The notes under the pieces: model-generated
Databases searched by the model: none
Told to the model about the DNA's origin: nothing
The model's input: the letters and a program-made list of their open reading frames with translations, nothing else
Program-made: the position numbers and the translations under genes
Shown here: positions 17,111 to 25,517 of the stretch, one piece after another
How the letters are laid out: each line of letters opens with the position of its first letter
Numbering within the stretch: the stretch's first letter is position 1
Assembly: GCA_038323375.1 (NCBI GenBank)
Contig: JBBQGV010000013.1
Location: 23,185 to 87,184, forward strand
Direction: 5' to 3'
Length of the DNA stretch: 64,000 nt
Source of the DNA: JABWAJ01 sp038323375
GTDB taxonomy: Bacteria; Bacteroidota; Bacteroidia; Chitinophagales; Saprospiraceae

Positions 17111-19936
17111 ATGACCTTCCGGCGCGTCCTTGGCTTCTTTTTTCTAACTGCTTGCATGACCTTCCTGTCTTTACCGGCGCAGGATCAGTTTCGCTTGTGG
17201 GAAGATAAAATTGCTCAGTTTGAAGCCGATTTCAACCTGGATAGTCTGGCTTTTTATTATCAAAAAAAGGCTGTGTATTCCCGCCAAACGGATAACCTGG
17301 CAGATTGGGCGGATACCTACTTTAATTGGCAATATAGCCTCAGTGATGCGCATCGGGAGGCGTTGGCCCTGCTGGATACGGCCCTGCAACAGGCGTGGCG
17401 CTCGCCCCGAAACGAAGACGAAGCCATGGCCATCGCGTATGTGCAGGCAGCGCGTTGCCGCCACTTATACGAATTGGGTAAAATACTCCCGGCCATAAAA
17501 GCAGGGGAAGCTGCCCTCGCTTTGTACGAGGGCGTTTCCCTGTACGACCCCGAAGCGCTGGATTATTTCTACCTGCCTTTGATTGGGCATTATACCCGAC
17601 TTGGCGACAATGAAAAAGCGCGAATTTTATGTGAAAAGGCGATCAAAAACCATGCGGAAGGCCCGCAGGATGGCGCTTTGGCCGGATTGTACAACAACCT
17701 GGGGCTGGCTTACTGGAATGATCGGGATTTTGAAAATGCCATTGCCGCTTTCAAAAAAGGACTGGAATGCCGGGATATTTCACCGCTCAAATCGGGATTA
17801 TTGCAGCAATCCTTAGCACAAAATTATTTTGAAATCGGGCAAATTGACCTCGCAGAAGCATTCGCGACGGCTGCCATTGCGGTATTGGAGCCTTTGAAAA
17901 ACACAGGATTCGATCAGCAGGAGGTTTCGGATTATTTGTCCGGTGCCTGGCTTGTCAAAGCAAAGTTAAGCATGCAGCGGGGCGCAATTGCGGCTGCGCG
18001 CAGATGCCTTCGGCAGGCACTGAAAGATGGAACCAAGGCACATGGTTCGCCAAACCACCGCGATCTTGTCAAAATCCAGGTCGAATTTGGAAAACTTTAC
18101 CTCCAAACCGGTGAAAACCCGGCGGCTGCCGAAGCTTTTCATGCAGCGCTGTGTAGCTTGATTCCGGGGCTGCCTGCTTCCGATATTCACGTTCAGCCCA
18201 CCATCGCTCAATTGTACGAAGAAAACACCATTTACGAAGCTTTGGAGGGCAAAGCTGATGCCTTGCAGGCAATCTACAAGAAAACGCCCTACCTGATCAA
18301 CCTGAAAACGGCGCTCGATTGCCACCAACTGGCAAGCCGGGTGGAATCCCTGTTGCGGCATGCGTTGCAATACGAATCTTCCAAAATCAGCTTATTGTCG
18401 CAAAGCCGGCTAAGGATTGAAAAAGCCATTGGCATCGCCCGGAAATTGTGGGAGGCAACGGGTGACACGCCCTATCTGTACACTGCCTGGGCGAATGCCG
18501 AGCAAGCCAAATCGGCTTTGCTGCTGGAGGCAGTACAACGCAACCGCTTCGACGCCCTGATTGCAGCGGGCGATACCCTGCTCTCCGGAGCGCGCATGCT
18601 GCGACAGCGCATTGCTTCTTTTGAACGATTGATGCTGGAAGAACCGAGGTCTCCGTCACGCCCCGAATGGACGTTACAGCGCGACGACCTCATTCAGCAA
18701 TTGACCACCCTGGAAACCCGGTTGCAACAGCGTTATCCCGACCGTGCCAGATTGCTCCGACAGGCTGAAAGCATTTCCGGCGCGTCCATCCACGCTTTCC
18801 GCGATACCCTGCCCAATCATATCCTCATCGAATATTTTGCAGGAGACGAACATTTAGAGGTGTTTGGCCAGTCTCCGGACGGTAGTGTAGCCTGGCAACG
18901 GATCCGCACCCCCGATTCGCTTGCCGTAAAAACGCAGCAGTTTTTGTCGCTGCTGCAATCGAGAACGGCGATGGAACAAGCCGGCGCTTATCGCGAATTA
19001 GCTCACGGAATCTACCGGGATGGCCTGCTTCCGCTGCTAACCGATTTGAATCTGCAATCCGGAAACCTCCTTATTATCCCCGATTCCTGGCTGGCCTTTT
19101 TGCCTTTCGAGGCCTTGTTTTACGAACCTTCGCCCCAATCTTCGTGGGAACGCGCGCCTTTTTTGCTGCGGCGCTTTGGCGTTCAATACGCCTTTTCCTT
19201 AGCTGTTTTGGAAAGCCAGCGCAGTTTACCGTCAAAAGCCGGGCAGCACCTGTTGCAGTTGGCGCCGCGATTTTCAGCCAGCCAAAGAGGGTTGCCTCCC
19301 TTGCTGCAAAGCACTGCGGAAGCGCCGGTAGCGGAGACCTGCAAGAGTCGGCGCTATGTGGACGGGCAAGCAGATTTTGAAGCATTGAAACGAGAAGGCG
19401 CAGCATACCGGATTGTCCACTTGTCCACCCACGCAGGGGTGGATACCGGCGGGTTGCTACCCCGGGTAGAGTTGTTTGACCGTTCGGTCTTGCTGCCGGA
19501 TATTTACGCCCTGCAATTGCAGGCAGACTTAGTCGTCCTAAGCGCCTGCCAAACCGGTCTGGGGCAATTCCGGAAAGGGGAGGGAGTGATGAGTTTGTCG
19601 CGAGCTTTCACCTACGCAGGCGCTAAAGGTTTGATTTCCAGCCTTTGGACCATCAATGAGGCTGCAACCGCCAACCTGCTTCAACGCCTCTACAAACAAC
19701 TTCAGCAGGGCGATTCCAAGGCCGCTTCGCTTCGGCAGGCCAAGCTGGGCTATTTAGACGATCCGATTATACCGGCTTTTCAGAAATCGCCTTATTACTG
19801 GGCCGGATTGGTTTACCTCGGAGATGAAGGAAGCGTCATTTTTAATCCCTGTTGGGACTTTAGCCTGCTGATCTGGCCGATCCTATTGTTGCTTTTGGCA
19901 ATTGCCTGGACAAAGCGGAAAACTTTGTTTGGGTAA
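17111..19936 (+). CDS. TPR-CHAT domain protein (caspase-like protease candidate)
   Basis: 941 residues. A signal-like N-terminus (RRVLGFFFLTACMTFLSLPAQ) is followed by tetratricopeptide-like helices over about residues 55-400 (LAGLYNNLGLAYWNDRDFENAIAAFKKGLE is the clearest), then a CHAT domain at about 560-905. The catalytic His is His774 in HLSTHAG and the Cys is Cys813 in VLSACQTGLG, with GVMSLSRAFTYAGA and SLWTINE blocks after it. A C-terminal membrane helix (LLIWPILLLLLAIAW) ends in a basic tail. Both catalytic residues are present, so protease activity is plausible. Export to the periplasm with a membrane anchor would suggest an envelope role. No CRISPR or gRAMP gene is nearby. Confidence 0.88.
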   Translation: MTFRRVLGFFFLTACMTFLSLPAQDQFRLWEDKIAQFEADFNLDSLAFYYQKKAVYSRQTDNLADWADTYFNWQYSLSDAHREALALLDTALQQAWRSPRNEDEAMAIAYVQAARCRHLYELGKILPAIKAGEAALALYEGVSLYDPEALDYFYLPLIGHYTRLGDNEKARILCEKAIKNHAEGPQDGALAGLYNNLGLAYWNDRDFENAIAAFKKGLECRDISPLKSGLLQQSLAQNYFEIGQIDLAEAFATAAIAVLEPLKNTGFDQQEVSDYLSGAWLVKAKLSMQRGAIAAARRCLRQALKDGTKAHGSPNHRDLVKIQVEFGKLYLQTGENPAAAEAFHAALCSLIPGLPASDIHVQPTIAQLYEENTIYEALEGKADALQAIYKKTPYLINLKTALDCHQLASRVESLLRHALQYESSKISLLSQSRLRIEKAIGIARKLWEATGDTPYLYTAWANAEQAKSALLLEAVQRNRFDALIAAGDTLLSGARMLRQRIASFERLMLEEPRSPSRPEWTLQRDDLIQQLTTLETRLQQRYPDRARLLRQAESISGASIHAFRDTLPNHILIEYFAGDEHLEVFGQSPDGSVAWQRIRTPDSLAVKTQQFLSLLQSRTAMEQAGAYRELAHGIYRDGLLPLLTDLNLQSGNLLIIPDSWLAFLPFEALFYEPSPQSSWERAPFLLRRFGVQYAFSLAVLESQRSLPSKAGQHLLQLAPRFSASQRGLPPLLQSTAEAPVAETCKSRRYVDGQADFEALKREGAAYRIVHLSTHAGVDTGGLLPRVELFDRSVLLPDIYALQLQADLVVLSACQTGLGQFRKGEGVMSLSRAFTYAGAKGLISSLWTINEAATANLLQRLYKQLQQGDSKAASLRQAKLGYLDDPIIPAFQKSPYYWAGLVYLGDEGSVIFNPCWDFSLLIWPILLLLLAIAWTKRKTLFG

Positions 19937-19993
19937 ATGGGCAGGAGTTTTATACCTTGTCAGTTATCACTAATTACGCATAAACTCAATCGC

Positions 19994-21439
19994 ATGAAAA
20001 AAATTTTATCCCTCTTCGTAGCCCTTTCCTTCGTGGCCTTTTCGGCGCAAACCCTGTCGGCGCAAGAATTGATCAGTAGCGGCTTAGTCGGCACGCGCTC
20101 CCGGGCGCAGCTGCAGGCGCTGTTCGGATTTTTTATCCAGAACGGCATCAAAATGTACAAAATCACCTACACAACGCCGGATATTTACGGACAACCCGAC
20201 ACCGCTTCCGGTTTGTTGGTTGTACCCGTCCGCAACTTACCCAGCAGCTACCCGCTTTTGTGTTATCAGCACGGCACCGTAGGTTCGCGCACAGATGTGC
20301 CCTCCAACCTGCAGGGCGGCTGGGAGCTGGCGGCTGTTTTTGGTGGTATGGGCTACGTAACCGCAGCGCCCGATTTTTTGGGACTCGGCGAGGCAAGGGG
20401 TTTTCACCCCTATGTGCACGCCGAAACCGAAGCTTCCGCAGCGGTGGACATGTTATTCGCTGCCCGGCAGTTTGCTGAAGAAAACGAGGTGGTGATCAAC
20501 GATCAGTTGTTCATCTCCGGCTATTCGCAGGGCGGCCACGCGGGCATGGCGCTGCACCGCTCCATCGAACAGGATCACGCCGACCAGTTTACAGTGACTG
20601 CGGCGGCTCACATGTCGGGGCCGTACAGCATTTCCGGGGCCATGCGCGACAAAATCCTCAGCGACGAACCCTACTTCTTTGCAGCATACCTGCCTTACAC
20701 GGTTTTGTCATACAACTTGGCTTACGGCCTTTTCGACAACATCGAACAATATTTCAAACAGCCGTACGCGGCCATGATCCAGCAGTTTTATGACGAAGAA
20801 ATTGACCTCGGGGATCTCAACGACATGCTCATTGACCAATTAGAACTCGAATTTGGGGCTTCGGTCACCAAAAATATGTTCCAGGACAGCATCCTCCAGG
20901 CGGTGATCAACAACCCGAACCATCCTGCCAATGTGGCCCTGCGCGCCAACGACGTTTATGAGTGGGTTCCCGTTGCGCCTACCCGCCTTTACTATTGCCA
21001 GGCCGACGACCAGGTGACGTACCGGAACAGCATCATTGCCGATTCTGTGATGTCCACGGTTTTGGGTGCCCTGTCGGTGGATGCGATCAATGTCAATCCC
21101 AATGCTGATCACGGCGGCTGTGTGCAACCGGCTGTTACCGCAGCGATCTTTTTCTTTGCGGAATTCCAGGAAATCACGGTGGGCAACAATGAAGTGACCG
21201 CAACGCCTCGTCCGGCGCTGTATCCCAACCCGGCCAATGCAAGCTTTCAGGTGAAAAATGCCCCTGCGGGTGCTTTGGTACAGCTGTTAACGTTAGATGG
21301 CCGACCCGTTTTTGAGTCTTCTGTGAGCGGAGAAAACCAGTCGGTAGCCTTGCCGGCAAACTTCCAACCCGGGGTTTACCTCGCGCGGGTGATTTGGGAT
21401 GGCGGGTTTATGGTGGAGAAATTGGTGGTGGGAAGGTAG
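19994..21439 (+). CDS. T9SS-exported alpha/beta hydrolase (secretory-lipase-like)
   Basis: 481 residues. ATG 19994 starts a signal peptide (MKKILSLFVALSFVAFSAQTLSAQ). The hydrolase core has the oxyanion-side YQHGTVGSR near residue 91, APDFLGLGEARGFHPY near 125, and the nucleophile elbow GYSQGGH with Ser178. The acid and His are expected in YYCQADDQVTY and NADHGGC. The arrangement recalls fungal-type secretory lipases and bacterial alpha/beta hydrolases acting on esters. The last 75 residues are a type IX sorting domain (LYPNPANASFQV, LLTLDGRPVF, GVYLARVIWDGG). It follows the CHAT gene by 57 bp on the same strand; co-transcription is possible. Confidence 0.85.
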   Translation: MKKILSLFVALSFVAFSAQTLSAQELISSGLVGTRSRAQLQALFGFFIQNGIKMYKITYTTPDIYGQPDTASGLLVVPVRNLPSSYPLLCYQHGTVGSRTDVPSNLQGGWELAAVFGGMGYVTAAPDFLGLGEARGFHPYVHAETEASAAVDMLFAARQFAEENEVVINDQLFISGYSQGGHAGMALHRSIEQDHADQFTVTAAAHMSGPYSISGAMRDKILSDEPYFFAAYLPYTVLSYNLAYGLFDNIEQYFKQPYAAMIQQFYDEEIDLGDLNDMLIDQLELEFGASVTKNMFQDSILQAVINNPNHPANVALRANDVYEWVPVAPTRLYYCQADDQVTYRNSIIADSVMSTVLGALSVDAINVNPNADHGGCVQPAVTAAIFFFAEFQEITVGNNEVTATPRPALYPNPANASFQVKNAPAGALVQLLTLDGRPVFESSVSGENQSVALPANFQPGVYLARVIWDGGFMVEKLVVGR

Positions 21440-21555
21440 GTTTTGGAAACAAGGTTAAAGGGGAAAATAAGGTTAAAGGTTAAAGTAGAAAGGTTAAAGG
21501 CGGGCTCCGTAATTTGATTTTACACATAAACCCTACTTTAACCTTTCTCCTTTCC

Positions 21556-21715
21556 CCGCTGGCAACCAACCTCCACCTCGTCAACACTACACGCTCGTTC
21601 CGGCCTGTGGCCGTAAACGGGTCAAAGCTGCGGGCACCAGCCCGGCGATAAAAATTGTCAGCATCAAAGTTTAAAATACAGCAGTTAGAAAGTAGTGGAG
21701 CCTCGGTGCAAGCGG
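21556..21715. repeat. 160-bp direct repeat flanking the toxin-antitoxin pair, left copy
   Basis: Nearly identical (three or four differences) to 22403-22562 at a constant offset of 847 bp. It contains a GGCCTGTGGCC palindrome and a CGGGCACCAGCCCG hairpin. No integrase or transposase is linked. Confidence 0.9.
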
Positions 21716-21752
21716 CGGTGGTCACCATTGGGAACGCCTGTCCCTGCATCTA

Positions 21753-21783
21753 TTGTAACTTATTGGCAATTTGGCTAACTTTG
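21753..21783 (+). promoter_or_regulatory. Bacteroidota promoter for the toxin-antitoxin operon
   Basis: TTG (21753-21755), 20-bp spacer, TAACTTTG (21776-21783). This matches the -33/-7 consensus of the phylum, about 120 bp before the antitoxin start and inside the repeat-bounded unit. Confidence 0.65.
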
Positions 21784-21904
21784 TTCCGTTAAATTCTTTG
21801 TTCGCATGGATGTTACGAGCTTGTTCGCGGTTGAGCGAATTTTGTTTTGCCACGTTTGATGCAAAAGAAGAAAGCCGCCGGCATTGCAACTAAATAATTT
21901 GAAT

Positions 21905-22114
21905 ATGCTTACAATACATCCTCAATACATCACCGACAACGCAGGTAAAAAAATATCTGTGGTGCTCCCTATGGAGGCTTTTAAAGCCATTATGGAAGAA
22001 CTGGAAGATTTGGAAGATATAAAGCTTTATGATGAAGCCAAAAAATCAAATGAGCCTTCTATTCCTATTGATGAGGCTTTTAAAATGATTGAAGCTAAAC
22101 GCAATGCAAAGTAA
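21905..22114 (+). CDS. Antitoxin of a type II toxin-antitoxin pair
   Basis: 69 residues, starting MLTIHPQYITDNAGKKISVVLP. The N-terminus reads as a Phd/YefM-like beta strand pair, and the acidic helical MEELEDLEDIKLYDEAKK plus a C-terminal PSIPIDEAFKMIEAKRNAK would wrap the toxin. ATG 21905 is preferred to TTG 21884. Its stop overlaps the toxin start by one base (TAATG), the usual coupled arrangement, with antitoxin first. It should neutralise the RelE-type toxin and repress its own promoter at 21753. Confidence 0.85.
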   Translation: MLTIHPQYITDNAGKKISVVLPMEAFKAIMEELEDLEDIKLYDEAKKSNEPSIPIDEAFKMIEAKRNAK

Positions 22115-22368
22115 TGGCATATCAGGTAACCTTAAAGAAACGGGCGGTTAAAGCACTTGAAAAAATTAATGAGCCTTATTACTCAAATATAAAGGAAGCC
22201 ATTTACAATCTTGCAGACAACCCACGACCACAGGGCTGTAAAAAACTAAAAGGCAGAGACGGTTACCGTATTCGTGTGGCTGATTACCGCATCATCTACG
22301 ATATTTTTGATGATGTACTTTTAGTAGATGTCATTGATCTGGGACTTAGAAGAGATATTTATGAGTAG
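22114..22368 (+). CDS. RelE/ParE-superfamily toxin
   Basis: 84 residues, starting MAYQVTLKKRAVKALEKINEP. The RelE signature is clear: early helix KRAVKALEKI, DNPRPQGCKKLKGRDGYRIRV, DYRIIYDIFDD, and a C-terminal VDVIDLGLRRDIYE. RelE toxins cleave mRNA at the ribosomal A site; ParE relatives attack gyrase. The KLKGRDGYRIRVADYRIIY pattern fits the RelE side, but the exact target is inference. It is translationally coupled to the antitoxin and boxed by the 160-bp repeats. Confidence 0.9.
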   Translation: MAYQVTLKKRAVKALEKINEPYYSNIKEAIYNLADNPRPQGCKKLKGRDGYRIRVADYRIIYDIFDDVLLVDVIDLGLRRDIYE

Positions 22369-22402
22369 CGTTTAGTTAGGTAAATTTCGTTGCCGAAAAG
22401 CT

Positions 22403-22562
22403 CCGCTGGCAACCAACCTCCACCTCGTCAACACCACACGCTAGTTCCGGCCTGTGGCCGTAAACGGATCAAAGCTGCGGGCACCAGCCCGGCGATAAAA
22501 ATTGTCAGCATCAAAGTTTAAAATACAGCAGTTAGAAAGTAGTGGAGCCTCGGTGCAAGCGG
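22403..22562. repeat. 160-bp direct repeat flanking the toxin-antitoxin pair, right copy
   Basis: Right-hand partner of 21556-21715, starting about 35 bp after the toxin stop and ending 30 bp before the msrB stop. Confidence 0.9.
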
Positions 22563-22591
22563 GTATCATGTAATAGCGCCAACCAACCAAC

Positions 22592-22957
22592 CTACCCCTC
22601 TTTTGCCACAAACTTCATGGATAACGAATTCACGCAATGCCGCGTATTCTTTTTCGTGAAGCGCTCGCCGAGGAAAACATGCCCGAGGTGCCCGCCGCAA
22701 TTGGCGCATAAAATCTCCGTTCGACGGCCATCGGCATCCGTTTCGTGGCGCACTGCTCCGGGGATTTCGTCGTCGAAACTGGGCCAGCCGCAGCCGGAAT
22801 CAAACTTGTCTTCCGAATGGTAAAGCGGGGTATTGCACTGGCGGCAAATGTAGGTGCCTGCGGCTTTGAAGTCGTGGTATTCTCCGGTAAACGGGCGCTC
22901 CGTGCCTTTGTTGAGCAAAACGCGCGCTTCTTCGGGTGTAAGGACATTGTAAGACAT
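22592..22957 (-). CDS. msrB: Peptide-methionine (R)-S-oxide reductase
   Basis: 121 residues, the normal MsrB length. Zinc-binding CxxC pairs are Cys38/Cys41 and Cys84/Cys87. The GCGWPSF block is at 55-61, HLGHVF at 90-95, and the catalytic Cys108 sits in RHCVNSLSM. It reduces R-methionine sulfoxide in proteins using thioredoxin. There is no signal peptide, so it is cytoplasmic. The N-terminus starts directly in the MSYNVLTPEEARVL region common to stand-alone MsrB. It stands alone on the minus strand. Confidence 0.95.
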   Translation of the reverse strand: MSYNVLTPEEARVLLNKGTERPFTGEYHDFKAAGTYICRQCNTPLYHSEDKFDSGCGWPSFDDEIPGAVRHETDADGRRTEILCANCGGHLGHVFLGERFTKKNTRHCVNSLSMKFVAKEG

Positions 22958-23005
22958 AAACTACTTTTTTCAGGAAAACAATTTAGACGGAGAAAGGTTA
23001 AGCGC

Positions 23006-23150
23006 GGACACTTGCATACAGTCCCGTGTCTGCTCTATAGAGTTCGAGAACAAGGCGTGTTTCGCTCCAAAAACAGGAGTTACTCGCGTAAATGACCGAT
23101 TTTGGAGCGAAACACCACGCAGTTATCGGACTATAAAGACAGACTAGTTG
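23006..23150 (+). mobile_element. MITE-like palindromic element, copy B
   Basis: About 145 bp homologous to copies A, C and D, with stem arms TCGCTCCAAAA / TTTTGGAGCGA around GAGTTACTCGCGTAAATGACC. The left terminal repeat is degraded. The right end (GACAGACTAGTTG) stops 2 bp from the stop codon of the minus-strand membrane-protein gene. Confidence 0.7.
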
Positions 23151-23152
23151 CC

Positions 23153-24241
23153 TCACCGCGATTTTTCAGATTGCTTAATCCACCAATCCAGCGTACTCAC
23201 CACTTTAAATTCCACCCTTTTCAGTCCCGGTGGATCGCTCGGTTGGTCCAATGCGGCGCGCACTTCCCGCATGGCGGGCAGGTAATCTACGCCCATGTCC
23301 TTAAAATTTTCAACAGTGGCCAGCATGCGGTCAATGTCCCAGGAAAACTGGTCTGCATAAAAATGGGAAGGGTGTGAACACTGCCGGATGGAATGCCGGA
23401 TGTTCGCGGCGAGTTGCAGAATGCCTTCGCGCACGGGTTCGGCAAATAAAGCTTTGTCGTCCACAGGATTAGACGCCAGAAAGGTAAAAACCTGCGGGGC
23501 ATTTTCGTTTTGGAGCGCTTCCACCAATACTTGTTGCCAATTGGGGTTGGATTTTATTTTTTCCAGTGCTTTTTTTCGTACTTCCCCGTCGTGGTTTCCA
23601 TCCGTAAAAACCAGGATATTGATGAGGTCTTTTACCGTTGCGGGGTTGGCTGCGGCTATTTGGGACAGGTGATCCTGGCGGTACCTTTCCTGATCAGATA
23701 GCTCGGTGCTTACCTGATCGCCAGCGTGCTGCTGTTCCAGCATCACCCACTCGACGATGCCCGCCAGGCAGGTCATTACGCTGATGCCGAAAACAAGGAT
23801 CAGCGGAATTTTGTAGACCGGCACCGGGATAATTTCCCGGATGGGGGCGTTCAGCAAAACGGCGGCAGCGAGCAACAGTACCGCCGGGAAAAGTGCCGGT
23901 GCAATTCCGGTGAGGTAGCGCACTGACCACGGCATCATGGGTTCAAATTTGAACAAGGCGCTCCATGCCGCTACAAAGGTGATGGCCAACAAGCCCAAGG
24001 CAGCGAGGGCAAATTTGGCCGATTTGTCGCTCGAAATCCAGTCGAAGCCACCAGTCCAACCCACTGCGACCGCTGTAATGACCATGCAACCTAAGAAGGC
24101 CAGTTTAAAAAGGATAATCCCCATCGGGTATCCCCCGGCAGCGTCGCCCGATTGGGGCGGTTTGTCGCCATAAGCGCTGGCCAGTATGAATACGTAAATG
24201 AAAGTTGCCAGCGTCAGAAAAATATTGCCGAGTACAGCCAT
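23153..24241 (-). CDS. Multi-spanning membrane protein of unknown function
   Basis: 362 residues. About five hydrophobic helices lie in the first 180 residues (IFLTLATFIYVFILAS, GIILFKLAFLGCMVITAVAV, FALAALGLLAITFVAAWSAL, LFPAVLLLAAAVLL, PLILVFGISVMTCLAGIV). A soluble helical domain of about 180 residues follows (VKDLINILVFTDGNHDGEVRKKALEKI, MLATVENFKDMGVDYLPAMREV). The soluble part has a HEAT/armadillo-like rhythm, but I recognise no family. The stop codon is 2 bp from MITE copy B. Confidence 0.7.
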   Translation of the reverse strand: MAVLGNIFLTLATFIYVFILASAYGDKPPQSGDAAGGYPMGIILFKLAFLGCMVITAVAVGWTGGFDWISSDKSAKFALAALGLLAITFVAAWSALFKFEPMMPWSVRYLTGIAPALFPAVLLLAAAVLLNAPIREIIPVPVYKIPLILVFGISVMTCLAGIVEWVMLEQQHAGDQVSTELSDQERYRQDHLSQIAAANPATVKDLINILVFTDGNHDGEVRKKALEKIKSNPNWQQVLVEALQNENAPQVFTFLASNPVDDKALFAEPVREGILQLAANIRHSIRQCSHPSHFYADQFSWDIDRMLATVENFKDMGVDYLPAMREVRAALDQPSDPPGLKRVEFKVVSTLDWWIKQSEKSR

Positions 24242-24436
24242 GCTCTTGTGTTTATAAAACCAGACAAATGTAGCAAAAACAGCGATGCTGGGATGGTCTG
24301 GCCTGCCAGCCCGTTTTTGTATTTGGGTGCTTCAATAATAATGAGGAACTTCGTATCTTAGAATTGAACCCATTCCCGTACTCCTCTGAACAAACGCTAA
24401 CGATTGGTTGGTCGTGCTTCCCTTATTCCCGTAGAT

Positions 24437-25507
24437 GTGAAAAAACTAAACGACAGAAAAATAAGGCTGTACGGAATTCCCATTCTCAGCATCATCCTCG
24501 CCGAGACGATGTGGTTTTGGGAGCCGGATATCGCTGTTATGTCATTTTGGCTGCACTTTCTGGTCGTGTTAGTGGACGATACCCTGGGCTGGATCGCTTG
24601 TCGCTCGGCTTTGATCTTTTTTCGCATCAGGTACCCCAGCATTGGAGAAACCCGCCGGCGGGTAGCTTGGTCAATGTCTACTTATGTCGTCATCACAGCG
24701 CTTTTTGTCTTGTGGCACGTCGGATTGCTGAATGTCGTTTTATTGCCCGATGGCGTCCAGGTTGATTTCATGTATTGGATCAAAGAGTTTTTCTTAGCCA
24801 TTATTTGTGTCGTTTTTTTGGCGGGGCTATACGAAGCTCAGTATTTTTTTGAGCAGTGAACCGACCACGCAAGAACAACCAAACAATTGGAATTCAAGGT
24901 TATGAACAGCCAGATCGAGGCTTTGAAGAACCAGATCAGCCCATATTTTTTGTTCAACAGCCTCAATTCGCTTTCTGCCCTGATCCGCTCCAACCCGGAC
25001 GAAGCCGAGGTTTTTCTGGATGAGATGTCGGGCATCTACCGCTATCTCCTGCGCAAAAACAGCCGACGACTGATTTCGTTGCAGGAAGAACTGGAGTTTG
25101 CACGAAGCTACCCGCAACTGTTGAAAACGCGCTATGGCATAGGACTGCACTGTGAACTGAACGTCAGCGAATGCTACCACACCCGCTTGTTGCCGCCGCT
25201 TACCTTGCAACTGCTCATCGAAAATGCCGTGAAACACAATGTCGTTTCGCGCTCGTCGCCTTTGTATATTCGCATTTTTACCAACGATGAAGGCTGGTTG
25301 ACGGTCGCCAATAACCTCCAGGAAAAGAAAATTGCCGTAGAGAGCAACAAAGTCGGCCTGAGCAACATCAGCGCCAATTACAAATTGCTTAACCAGCCCG
25401 ACATCATCATCGAAAAAACGGATCAAACTTTTAGCGTAATTTTGAATTTAATAGAAGACCCGGATGCTGGCTTATATGACCATGTAATTGGATTGGAAAC
25501 AAAATGA
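24437..25507 (+). pseudogene. LytS/YehU-type sensor kinase with in-frame stop and Tyr in place of the phospho-His
   Basis: One reading frame is broken by a single TGA (24857-24859). Before it, from GTG 24437, about 140 residues form the usual four-helix membrane sensor (IPILSIILAETMWFW, FFLAIICVVFLAGLYEAQYFFEQ). After it the same frame continues through QLEFKVMNSQIEALKNQ into the kinase core, with N-box LLIENAVKHN and G-box VGLSNI. In this family FFEQ is normally followed by Trp, so TGG to TGA is the likely change. The phospho-acceptor motif PHFLFN reads SPYFLFN (TAT at 24944-24946), so the catalytic His is lost too. Alternatively two separate proteins are made, the second from ATG 24902. The intact response regulator follows by 10 bp. 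Confidence 0.7.
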
Positions 25508-25517
25508 GCGACCAGAA

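Noticed and set aside
17111..19936. TPR-CHAT partner of a type III-E CRISPR (Craspase) system
   Set aside because: No gRAMP/Cas7-11 gene or CRISPR array is present, and the protein has a signal-like N-terminus and a C-terminal membrane helix. The TPR plus CHAT order is also common outside CRISPR.
21556..22562. Integron attC sites
   Set aside because: I could not find paired RYYYAAC and GTTRRRY core sites in the 160-bp repeats, and no integrase is present. Kept only as an analogy.
24857..24859. TGA recoding (Trp) as a general genetic-code change
   Set aside because: TGA is used as a normal stop by several intact genes here (for example the SDR, anti-sigma and retropepsin genes), so the kinase TGA is a local event.
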